Positions 12,301 to 22,486 of a DNA stretch of 64,000 nt are shown here, piece by piece. The DNA comes from Todiramphus chloris collaris. Taxonomy: Eukaryota > Chordata > Aves > Coraciiformes > Alcedinidae. Each line of letters begins with the position of its first letter. Within the stretch, counting starts at the first letter, position 1. Under the pieces are notes generated by a model. That model was not told where the DNA came from and ran no database searches. It saw only the letters and a program-made list of their open reading frames with translations. Made by a program: the position numbers and the translations under genes. Location: assembly GCA_025345505.1 (NCBI GenBank), contig JANVCC010000167.1, positions 1,286,641 through 1,350,640 on the forward strand, read 5' to 3'.

Positions 12301-15300
12301 CCTACCATTGCCAAGCTCCCAGGAGATGTTGTAGCCCTGTGAGGAGCAGTAGTCCAGCAGCATCCGGGCATTTGAGCTGTCCCACTGCAAGCCACCTTTC
12401 CGCAGCAAGGCGTTGAGCCCGAAGACCAGATGGAACCCTGAGCAGTTGGCAAAGCTGTAGAGAATATCCAGAGTATTTCCTGTGTGGAGGAGAAAAGTGG
12501 GGGTGTTAATCTCAAGGTTAGGCTGTGCTAGTTGAGCTCTGGCCAAGCCACGCTCTTTCCTGCCTGTATTTGTTTAGCCTGGTGCTGCAAATCGGTCAAG
12601 CACTCTGGTCACACAGAAGAGCCCAGATGTCCTACACACCATCCTGCAAGGTGGTGACAATCTCCCAACTCCTGCAGCACCCAAATATTAAGTACAATGT
12701 GGCAGACAGTAGAAAAAGATACCTTAGAAACTTTTTACCCACTTAGAATAAAAAAATACTCATTTTCAGTAGTTTTACAGCTCCTAACCTACAACCCTTT
12801 TAGCACAGGGCAGAGATCTGCAGCCTCCTGGTTACAAACTCTAGCAGAAGAGAGTTCATAGAAGCCTTACTTGTAATTGTGGTGTTTTTGTGCTTTTTCC
12901 AGTCACGTTCTGCAAGGATCAGCTTCTCCTGGCTGGGCCACTGGGCCAGCAGCAGCTTCTCAATGGCAGCAAACGCAGACCTCGAGCCACAAGCCTCTGT
13001 AGGGTAGAAGGAGGATGATAGGAATTAAGTCATCATCTTAACAGTCCAGTGTGCAAAGGGCTGCATCCCACAGGAGGAAGCGCAAATGCTTGAATCAGAG
13101 AATCATGAAGTTTGGAAATAGCCTCAGAGATCATCAAGTCCAACCAATGTTTACTAAATATTATCAAGACTACTAAACCGTCTCCTGAAATGCCACATCT
13201 AGGTGTTTGCTGAACCCCTCCAGGGATGGGGACTCCAGACCCTCCCTGGGCACCCTGTTCCAAGGCCTCACCACTCTCTCAGCAAAGACATTTTTCCTGA
13301 TATCCAACCTAAACCTCCACTGGAGCAACTGCAGCCCATCTTCTCTTGTCCCATCACCAGTTACCTGGGAGAAGAGAGCAACACCCACCTCACTCCAACC
13401 TCCCCTCAGCCTCTTCTCCAGGCTAAACCACCCCAGCTCCCTCAGCCTCTCCTTATCAGACACATTCTCCAGACCCCTCACCAGCTTCGTTGCCCTTCTC
13501 TGGACTTGCTCCAGCACCTCAATGGCTTTTTTATTCTGTGGCACCCAAAACTGAACCCAGCGCTGATGCTGTGGCCTCACCAGTGCCCAATACAGAGGAA
13601 CAATCACTTCTTCACTCCTGCTGGCCACGCCATTCCTGATCCAGGCCAGTATGCCATTGGCCTCCTTAGCCACCTGGGCACGCTGCTGGCTCATGTTCAG
13701 CTGGGTGTCCACCAGCACTCCCACGTCCTTTTCCACCAGGCACTTTCCAGACACTCTGCCCCAAGCCTGGAGCATTGCCTGGGGTTGTTGTGACCCAAGG
13801 CCAGGACCTGGCCCTTGGCCTTCTTGAACCTCATCCCACTGAGCTCAGCCCATCCATCCAACCTGTCCAGACCCCTCTGCAGAGCCTCCCACCCTCCAGC
13901 AGATCAACACTCCTGCTCAAGGTGGTGTCAGCTGCAGATGTGCTGAGAGTGCTTCCATCCCCAGATCATCAGTAAAGATACTGAACAAGACTGGCCCCAG
14001 CACCGAGCCCTGAGGACACCACTAGTGACCAGCCACCAACTGGATTTTGCTCCATTAGCCACAACTCTCAGGGCTTGGCCATCCAGACAGCTGTTAACCG
14101 AGACAAGAGCCCACCCATCTAAGTCACGAGCTGCCAACTTCTCCAGCAGGATGCTGTGGGAGATGGTGTCAAAGGCCTCATGAAGTTTGGTGACAGGCTG
14201 ACTCGTGCGCTTCTGGGGAATGTACCCCTACTTAATGGTAACCACCTCAAAAAGGAGGGCTGGCTTGATACATAGCTACACATAAGGCATATTTCCCAGC
14301 TGAAGGTGATGGGGACAGTGGGAAAGACTGATCTGTGCTTCTGGAAACTGGTACTGTGGAGGTCACACCCCATCAAACCATTTCTGCTGGAGCATCAGCC
14401 GGAAACTCTGGTTCCGGGGAGCTGTCAAGGGGCAAGCTGTGGTGCCTGAGGAGCAGATAAGCCAGCCCAGCATGGAGAGCTAGGTCAGGGCTGCTGGTCC
14501 TCCTTGCTAGGGGCAGATATGGGGCAATGCTTCCTGGGCTGCCCTGCCCAGGCAAGGAGAAATGCTGACCGCTCCATGTGGCTCTGGTGACAATGTCAGC
14601 AGGAGTCATAAGACCTTTTTCTTCAGAGTTGGTGGTTTTTCTCAGCATGCAAACCAGGAACAAGTTATAACCAGAGAGGAAGGCACGAACCGGAGTCACA
14701 GTTGGCCAGAGAGGAGGCAGCTGCTCAGCAAAGGGGTACTGGGATGGGGGTAGAAAATATCACTCTATTTCAAACTCAAGCATCACCAGATGTGTGCTGA
14801 GGCACAACTGCACTGTCATGCTATGTACCACAGGAACAGGCAGGGATTTTCTTTCATCTGAAACACCTCTAGAAAGGTTTAAGTGCTTTTGTTAAGTTGA
14901 AAGAGGAAACAGACTCGAACGCAGCAGGGAAACCTCACACACCAGGGCCAGGCTTGAGCACTCAGCAGCGGCCCAGCGGGTTTGCACTTGCCCTGCTGAA
15001 GCAACAGGAGGACAAGGCTGCATCCCCAGCCCAGTTCTGGCTTTGGCCAAGACAGAAAACTAAGGCTCTGTTCTCATCAGATCATTTCTTCTGTCCGTTA
15101 CTTCATTTTCATCATGAAACCACAGGTTCTGAGCTGACCTTGTCTGCCTCCCAGGCAGCGGGGGAGCTGCCAAGCATGCTGCAGGCAGCACGGGGCAGCA
15201 AAGCGAGTCCCAGCAGAGGCTAGAGTGAACACGAGGTTCCCTGTGCTCTTCCTCACTTTCCCACAGCTAGCACAGCATCTCCCACAGACCATGCTGAAAA

Positions 15301-17309
15301 TCCACAGATCTCCTCTCCATGGAGGAGAGCAATGCTGACCCCATGGAAGACCCCAAGTGCTGACACCATTGCTCTTGGAGCATCCCCAGCTTGCAAAGCC
15401 CCCTCCAAAATCCAGGAGGATTTTTAATCTAACCCATTGACACCCCTTTTACCTTGCTGGGCCTGAAGTTCCCAAAGGATTTTTTCTTCCCAAGTTGAAT
15501 CTTTATTGGGATCAAAGATGAGAAAATCTGTCTCGGTGCCACCAAACCTCAGGAAGCCTGGGGACAGGGCCGTGGCCAGGGCACGCAGTTTGGGATTGCT
15601 GAGGAACAGAAGAAAAAACAGAAGAAATGCTTTATTTGTGCAACTTAAAGCTTAGGTATAGAGGATAAACACAGCAACAGCTCAGAGGGATGTGCTGCAG
15701 TAGGTGACCCTGACCCTCGCTGGACTCGTGGCCCAGCCCTCTGTGCTGGGCAACAGAGGGAGGGGACCAGGAGACCAACAGGGCAGCAAGGTGGGGATGT
15801 GCCCCAGGGAACAAAGACAGGGAGCCAAATCCTGGGGGCAAAGTCAGGCAACACTTCAGGTATTTTTCTGTCCTAAGCATTCTTCTACTCTTGACTCCTT
15901 TTTTGTTTCATTTATACACAGCTAATACACCAGTCCCATGAGAGGGTGGAATTAAACCGCCTACCCCATCAGTCCCAGTTTCCATGGGTGACAGCCAAAG
16001 GGGTCACTTTTGTGACTCCAGAGAGATGAAGAGTTCACCCTGGGACACGTGAACTTCAACCAAGCAAGTTTATGAAGTGATGTAAACTCTGCAGCTTGCT
16101 CACACCCCGGGCAGGATGCTCAGTGCTGACACCCCAGGGGAGGAAACCACGAGGCACCCGAGCCAGACCCGCCAGCACTATCTGCTCGGTGGTGACACAG
16201 AGCAGATTAGAGGCCACCAAGTACTTCCCCCTCCTGGTGCTGGTGGAGCTGGCCTCCGACTGTACCTCAGGGTGTGTGGTTAGGGCTGGAAGTTGAAGAC
16301 CTGAGTGCTTTGCAGTAAACCCAGTGTCACCTTGGAGAGGAGGATAAGATGGAAGCGGTGGGAGGAAGGAAATCGGGACTGGAGAAATGTTGTGGGTCTG
16401 AAAAAGGGGATCAGATAGATGAAAAGGAAAGAATTAAGATCACTTTCAGAAAAGGGAGAATCAAAAGAAATAAGAGTGAAAAAAATCCACAGCAAAAAGC
16501 AGGGAAGAAAAAGCCAAGAGAGGAGGCAGGGAACAGTATTATTCATCAGTCCAGAGTTTCAGCATCACTCATGGTGGCAAAAAAGGCTTTGTTTTCAGCA
16601 TCTCTCAGTTCAGCTTTGATAGCCACAGACCTTCAACATTTATTTGTCTTCACGTTGACAGTGCCCAGCAAAACTGCCCCAGGGCTGAGTTGATTTTTAC
16701 ATCTCAGAGCAGCAGGGCTAGCAGCCCCCAGCCCCACCACACATTTCCCTTCGGCAGTTTCCTCTTCCTTTGGTGCTCGCAAAGCAACTCTTCCCGCAAG
16801 TTTACCCCCCGTGCTGCTTTCAGTGACCACCACCCGAGCCGCACCTTCCCCCATCCACCCCAGTTCCCCCAGTGCAAGCGAAGGGGCTCAGCTGGGACCC
16901 ACGGCAGTTCCCGCCTGCCTGCCGCAGGGGGATGAAACAAGTGAAGCCCAAAGGAGAAGGGATCCAGCAGCATACCCCAGCTTCAGGGATGGGTTCTCCT
17001 CCTTCCCCGCAATGCTCGGGGCGGGGGACCCCCGCCTTCTGCCAGCCGGGGACCTCTCCCCCCATCCCCCGGCTCTGAGCGACCCCTTCGCTGCCTTCCA
17101 CCTCCATCCCCGGTAGCCAAGAGGGGAGGGAAACCGGCCCACCTGAGCAAGGCGACATAGCGGGGATCCCGGGCCAGGCTGGCGTCCAGGGTAAGGGAGA
17201 GGAAAGCCGGGCTGACCTCCCCTCGGGGGCTGCCCCGCAGCCCCAGCCGCAGCTTGGCGGCCCGCTGCCCGCCCGCCGGCCCCAGCAGCACCAGCAGCAC
17301 CAGCAGCAT
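3341..17309 (-). CDS. HPSE: Heparanase (endo-beta-glucuronidase), 12 coding exons
   Basis: Heparanase cleaves heparan sulfate chains in lysosomes and the extracellular matrix (GH79 family). Exons in coding order: 17309-17143, 15598-15453, 12996-12871, 12479-12306, 11867-11696, 10775-10728, 7359-7266, 6561-6455, 5560-5446, 4630-4512, 4372-4226, 3500-3341. All have GT/AG borders, phases join without a break, and the total is 525 codons with TAA at 3341-3343 (524 residues; human is 543). Residues 1-14 are a Leu/Val-rich signal peptide. The proton donor is Glu205, in the NEP motif split by the exon 4/5 junction. The nucleophile is Glu324 in [14 protein letters not shown] (exon 8). Heparin-binding basic stretches KKHKN (from 138) and [11 protein letters not shown] (exon 5) are present. 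The region between DST (89-91) and KKHKN matches the linker removed during maturation in mammals. Introns 2, 5 and 6 carry CR1 copies. The start is the first ATG, followed directly by the signal peptide. HPSE2 is unlikely because both catalytic glutamates and HPSE-type spacing are kept. Confidence 0.97.
5245..5405. repeat. Tetranucleotide polypyrimidine microsatellite (CCTA/CCTT/CCTC)n
   Basis: About 160 bases are composed almost wholly of CCTA, CCTT and CCTC units. In the HPSE transcript it reads as a polypurine tract starting about 40 bases after the exon 9 donor at 5445. Confidence 0.85.
7127..7213 (+). repeat. CR1 3' end fragment
   Basis: GATCTAGGTGGTCCTGCTCT, then TTGATCTTTCAAGG and AACATTCTGTGATTCT, is the 3' UTR and tail of one CR1 subfamily. 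It lies in HPSE intron 7, just past exon 7. Confidence 0.85.
7512..7838 (+). repeat. CR1 LINE 3' fragment in HPSE intron 6
   Basis: The plus strand encodes the CR1 ORF2 end ([34 protein letters not shown]) and then the 3' UTR ending ATGATTCTATGAG. It is the same subfamily as the minus-strand copies at 1238 and 13098. Confidence 0.92.
8856..8912. repeat. Poly-T and poly-A runs in inverted arrangement
   Basis: A run of 18 T is followed about 30 bases later by a run of 12 A. The pair could fold into a hairpin in either strand. It lies in HPSE intron 6. Confidence 0.6.
9645..10690 (+). repeat. CR1 LINE with RT catalytic motif and long open frame, HPSE intron 6
   Basis: A 246-codon open frame (9613-10353) contains [21 protein letters not shown] and CADDTKLGG, the RT palm motifs, and runs to the ORF2 C-terminal part. 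One extra base near 10340 shifts the frame. The 3' UTR ends near 10690 with ATTCTGTG. The copy is 5'-truncated, so it cannot move by itself. Confidence 0.93.
11030..11378 (+). repeat. CR1 LINE 3' fragment in HPSE intron 5
   Basis: It carries a diverged ORF2 end and a 3' UTR with GATGGTCTTTAAGGTCCCTT and GATTCTATGATTCT. It closely resembles the copy at 51060-51372, so they share a subfamily. Confidence 0.9.
13098..14215 (-). repeat. CR1 LINE with ORF2 remnants in HPSE intron 2
   Basis: On the minus strand, 14215 downward shows a damaged RT segment ([25 protein letters not shown]). It then shows an open 200-codon C-terminal stretch (13775-13173: [20 protein letters not shown]) and the 3' UTR. 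It is near-identical in places to the plus-strand copy at 7512. Confidence 0.92.
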
Positions 17310-17620
17310 CCTCCGCTCCCGAGCCGCCGCTCAGATGCCGGCACCACCCCCGGGGAGGGCGGACCCGGCCCGGGAAGGGGTTCAACCCTCGGCTCCGGCT
17401 CGGAAGGGACAAGGGGGTGTGGTGAGCAGCCAGGAGAGAGATCTTCTCCTCCGAAACGGGCTTCGGGCTGCAGTACGGTCCTGGAAGCGCAGCCCTGCTC
17501 TCGGAGCCTCGCCCCTCGGGGACACCTCCCCGCCGTGCCATGACAACCGAAGCCCGGGGCTGTTCTCGCAACAGCATCAGCCGTTTCAAAACGAAACCGA
17601 GTTCCAAGTTGGTTCCGTGC
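17310..17620 (-). promoter_or_regulatory. GC-rich 5' flank of HPSE, probable promoter and 5' UTR
   Basis: The sequence around and upstream of the HPSE start codon is strongly GC-rich with many CpG dinucleotides (roughly 17000-17560), unlike the AT-richer intergenic DNA beyond it. This is typical of a CpG-island promoter. No TATA box is evident, and the transcription start cannot be placed from sequence alone. Several long open frames here come from GC richness and are not genes. Confidence 0.5.
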
Positions 17621-17714
17621 CCACTCGGACATCGCCCAGCCCACTTCTACAGCTTGCCACCTTCCCTGGGTGACCCCGGGTTGTGTTGCAAAGCCAGCGG
17701 GCTGAAACTCACAG

Positions 17715-17937
17715 CCTAGAACCACTTAGGTTGGAAAAGACCTTGAAGAGCATCGAGTCCAACCATTAACCGCTCTCTGCCAAGGCCACCACTGAGCCAT
17801 ATCCCCAAGATGGCTGTTAAACCCCTCCAGGGACAGTGACTCCAGCCCCTCCCTGGCAGCCTGCTCCAATGCCCAACAACCTTTACAGTGAAAACATTTT
17901 CCAGTGTCCAGTCTAAACCTCCCCTAGGCAGGCCGAA
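17715..17937 (-). repeat. CR1 LINE 3' fragment upstream of HPSE
   Basis: TTAGGTTGGAAAAGACCTTG and CATCGAGTCCAACC read as the complement of a CR1 3' UTR, followed by a degraded ORF2 end. It lies 400 bp upstream of the HPSE start codon. Confidence 0.85.
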
Positions 17938-20900
17938 CTCTGCTAAAGAGCCAAGAGCCTGACATCCAAGGCACAGGCAGGGAAACCGAGGCATGGCAGC
18001 ACCCAGTGAGCCTCTGGCAAATGCCACTTGGCAAACCCGCCGCTTCAGGCTGAAACAAGGGTATTGCTTTAATTGCAGTCACCAGACAACTTGGAATTGC
18101 TGCTGAAAGAAAGACTGAAGAACCCTGCTCCGGGTGCTCCCCGCAGAGTCCAGCCCATGCTGGAACTCCTGCTTTGGCAAGAGCCTCCCCAGTGAGCCCA
18201 GTCAGCAAACAACCACTGGGTACACACTGCTTCATATTCACACCACTGAAACATCTGCAGAGGGTTTGCTTTTTTTTTGGTAAAAACACTGTCACTTAAC
18301 ATCACCATTGCATTGACCATCTGCCTCGCTTCCTCTTGAAAGATCTCTGGTTCTCACCGAGTTTGTTTTCACAACAGTCACCCACAAGTCATCCAATCCC
18401 ACGCTCACAGAGGTCAGGGCATTACTCAGCATTGCCCAAGCACTCTCCTGCCTTGCCCTTCCTGTTCCTGCTTGCCCTGCCTTTTTGGTCTATTAAGTAA
18501 CTCACCCACCAGAGCAAGAAGAACAAGACCAAAGGAACTCTGGTTTTGCTGAAGGAATCCACTGCTCTGCCAGGAAGGAAACACCAGTGACACTCCCGAC
18601 TGTCTCAGCAGCTCCGGTGGTGTTACACCTCCCGTTCTGGGGGTACACCAACCAATTGTATGCCTACACCCACAGGAAGGTCTGGGGTGACTACCTGTCA
18701 GATGGATTATGCCTTGATCAGCAGATCACCAGAGCGCGACACCGGTTAGCCAGCTCCACCAGTGAGCAAAGGATTTAAGAACACTGGGAAAGAATGCCTT
18801 GGAGCATTACTGCCTGGAATTCAGTTCTCTGTTACTGGGAATTGGTAGCTTTTACCCGAGTATTTCACAGTGTATTCTTCAGATTGTTCAATACTGCCAA
18901 GCTGTAGAGATCAACAGAAGGGTGTTTGGACTCTCCTGGAAATCAGGGCAGAATTTGAGTGACACCCTGTAAGCTATGAGGGTAGAGTGTAAAAACCAGG
19001 ACTAGGTCAAAACCCACTTGGAATGGTGTTGGAAGCCAGCTCTGCACCAGCACCCCAGCCCAACCCCTGGCTCCTGCCTTGTCTGTACTCAAACGCTCTG
19101 CTCACGCAGCTATCAGGCAGTTCTGCTTCTCCCAGCAGACAATGCCATCAGCAGACACACTGTGCCCATCAGGTTTTTACAACAAGGAAGAGCTAAAAAA
19201 ACCCACAACTTTCCAGGAATTTCTACTGTCCCAACAGCAGCAGCACCACACTGTTAACAGCAACCCCACTGCTGCTCCTGGGCAAGAACCAAGAACCTCT
19301 AGAGATATATATATATCTCTCTAGTATTTTTTTATCAGACATATATATTTGTATCTCAGTGTTTTAAGGGAATTCAGAAGGGAAAAGTTGGGCTCACAAA
19401 AGGCAGACAGCTCTCGTGACAGTGTTTGGGCAGATGAAGAGAGCTGACCCTCATCAGAGCAACACTTAATCTATGTTTCTACAGAAGGGGCCCCAGAAAG
19501 ATGAAATGAAGCTGCGGCCAATGAAGTTTTGAAATTAAAGCCACAGAGATGCTTGTCAGGGTGTTTTTGTATGTTATTCATACTCCCTGGGCCCAGACCC
19601 TGTCCTGACCCAGCACACAGCTCCCAGCTGGTTTTACATCTGAACCCAGCCCTGGAGAAGACTCAGAGGTGGCACACGCTCTGCTTATTCAGAGATAAAA
19701 ATGATCCTTTGGGGTTAATTTGCAGCAGTTCTCCAAAGCGCACACAGCTTGATAGATATTGCTAAAAGACTTGGTTTCCACTGAGTCTCCAGCTGACAAA
19801 CTCAGGTACAGTGGGAGCTGCTGAGCTCCAGAAGACACCAGAGCATCACAAAATCACTCAGCCTCCCTCCTAGGCAAAACAAAGCTTTTAAGTGACAATA
19901 TTTGTCTCTCTTTACCATCGATACGAGTGCTGGACCAACATATTGAAAGAGATGAAATGAAGCTTTAAAAGGAAGGACAAAACGAGAGCTGCCCAGTCAG
20001 GGCTAGCTCACGTGGAAGCAGCTTTCCAAAAGACAGGAACACAATAGGTCTCATTCACACAATGAAAATTACCAGCTAAACATTCACCTAAGCCCAACAC
20101 TCTCGCCTGTCCTTCCAGAGAGACAAAGGGATTCCTGCAAGTACAGAATTATGGACTTGAGGGAAAGGAATCACACCAACAAAAGAACTTGGTCCACGTG
20201 GAAAGGTGGACAGGGGAGTGAATAGGCATAAAGACTAAGAAATAAGCTCAGGTTTCTGGTCACAACAGCAGCTTGGAGACTTACACACAGCACAGCTCTG
20301 ATCCAATTTACTGGGGGTTATGAAGGAACACCCTCCAGGGCATATTTTTCTGATCTACCTTAGTTTTCAAGTGTCTATCATGATTTCACACTGATAAGCT
20401 AATCACTGTTGCTTCTTCCCCTTTAACACAGGCTTTAGGACACAAACATCCCATTGAAGCAAGAGAAATCTTAGCCTTCCAAATCATCCTGAACCCCCCC
20501 CTTAGCACAAGCCTTCCCGTAGCACACCCACCCGTAACAGACACTCAAACCAGTGTACACCAGTTCTGACACCTCCATGTTACACTGCATTCTAGGAGCC
20601 CAGCACTATACTCAACCCAAAAGCATCTCAGCATCATCCAGCAGCTCAAAAATACTGTTGTACATACATACAGCACCTGTTGTATAGTTTGGGTTTTTCC
20701 TGTCCCCTCTCTCATCTCCATCCAGGGGAAAAGCCCAGGTATGATACCTTCCTGTGAAGAGCATTTAATCAAACACTAACACATAGTATAGAAAGAAAAA
20801 GCAATGTGAAAGATGGGTAGGACCTTGCTTGGTAAGTTGGAGATCAGGGGAAAAAAAAAACCATAAAACAAGCTACACAGAGCAGAGTTTGAGTGCAAAT

Positions 20901-22030
20901 CACTGTTGTTTCATTCATTTCACTTCTGCTGTTATCAAAGGTCACAGAAAGCCTTAGGGGAGTCACACTCATCCATCTGGCAAAGCACAGTGTACAGACA
21001 GAGCAGCACGGACAGCAAGTGTTGACCTCGTTTTCTTCCTAGACCACCTCCACACAGACAGGAAGCCACCTGCTGCCTTCAAACCACCTTTTGCTGCCCA
21101 GTTTCCAACATTTGTAGGGGTATTGGACTTCATTCCTCAACACACATCTCAGCAAAACCTGAGCTTCCAACCACGCTGGTTGTGAGGATGAGCAGTTAGT
21201 GACCCAACAATCAACAGCTGCCAGAAGTATTTTTTCCCCTGCTGTTCCCCTCCACAATCTAAAAACTAAGAATGTAGTTTAAAATACCACACAAATACCA
21301 CAGAGTGTGACAGAGGTTAATGGCTCATTAACTATTTCAGTGGCTAATGTGGAGCAATTAATGGCTGATTTCCACAACACCCATTACTGCAATAACTCAG
21401 TACCAAGTGAAAAGTCTTAACAGCAGTTTGCTCTGGGGTTTTTTTAACCCCCAAATCCATCCAAGACTGTTTCAAACTTTGGAGAAACACCACCAAGCAC
21501 CAATTAACCTCTAGAGCAACTGGTTGGGCCTAAGAGGCATCACTACAACTTTCCTACACACAGGTTACATGAGATGCTTGGATTGATACTCACGTTTACG
21601 CTGGAGTGAGTGAGGATCTGGCTTTTGAAGGTAACAAATAAACAGAGAAATTCACATGACCTACAATTTGGTTAAAAAAGTAACTCAAGAGTGAGGCAGT
21701 AAGAGACAGACAGCATCAAGTCATGGCAATATTGCTTCTGCACCTGGAGGGAAATAATACCTTATTATTAGAGCCAACTGAACACCTTCTCGCATTTCCA
21801 AATCCATTTGTGCCTTAGGCACTTGAGTATCAGCAACAGGGTTCCAGAATCTAGCAGTGGACATCATTCTGCCTCTGAGAAGTGCTATTTTGACACTTTT
21901 GACCTGGTTTATTGTTAAATACCCTCAAATAGTTCACTTATCCAAGCTTTGGAAGCCACGAAGTATCATAATTACGGCTTCAGGAGCACGTTTCTGCTAA
22001 ATGAAGCTTTATAAACAATTCAGATGGCTA
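17938..22030. other. HPSE-HELQ intergenic region, no gene recognised
   Basis: About 4.1 kb separates the HPSE 5' end from the HELQ 3' end. Only short open frames without family features were seen. The one clear sequence structure is the AT palindrome at 19301-19320. No tRNA, rRNA or snRNA pattern was noticed. Confidence 0.5.
19301..19320. repeat. 20-bp perfect palindrome AGAGA(TA)nTCTCT
   Basis: The sequence AGAGATATATATATATCTCT equals its own reverse complement and is flanked by CT and CTAG. It is a short AT microsatellite core with symmetric arms. Confidence 0.8.
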
Positions 22031-22039
22031 CCTAAGATT

Positions 22040-22160
22040 CAGGCTGGATGAGGCTCTGAGCAACCTGGTCTAGCAGGAGGCGTCCCTGCCCATGGCAGGG
22101 GCAGTGGAATAAGATGATCTTTAAGGTCCCTTCCATCTCAAATCATTCTATGATTCTGAT
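22040..22160 (+). repeat. CR1 3' tail near the HELQ 3' end
   Basis: GAGCAACCTGGTCTAGCAGG, GATGATCTTTAAGGTCCCTT and ATTCTATGATTCTG define the CR1 3' UTR. It lies about 230 bp beyond the HELQ poly(A) signal. Confidence 0.88.
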
Positions 22161-22390
22161 TTCTCTCATTCAACAACAAAACGAGCAGAGAAATTCCAGC
22201 CTTTTCATCCTCCTTTCACCACAACCCCTTTCAATCAAGTGTCCAACCTCTAACAGCCTCACTGGGTTTAAAACCAATCTAGCCTATGCTCAAGAAGCTC
22301 ATAATAAGAACGCACAAGCAACCTCACCTTCCTAAGAAACCTTCCAAACTCCACTCTCACAAAGTCAAGGTATACAAAAGACATTAAATA

Positions 22391-22396
22391 TTTATT
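22391..22396 (-). terminator. HELQ poly(A) signal AATAAA
   Basis: TTTATT on the plus strand reads AATAAA on the HELQ strand, 91 bases past the TGA stop at 22487-22489. Its position suggests a short 3' UTR ending near 22370. Confidence 0.75.
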
Positions 22397-22486
22397 ACAA
22401 GGATAGCAGCTTTACATGTGAAAGTTAAAAAATCAAATTAAAATATCCTAACTTTTCAATACATGATTTTTCTTCCGGACAGTTGG

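Noticed and set aside
16820..17725. 301-codon and 239-codon minus-strand open frames over the HPSE 5' end
   Set aside because: They are out of frame with the verified HPSE exon, Pro/Gly/Arg-rich, and explained by the CpG island.
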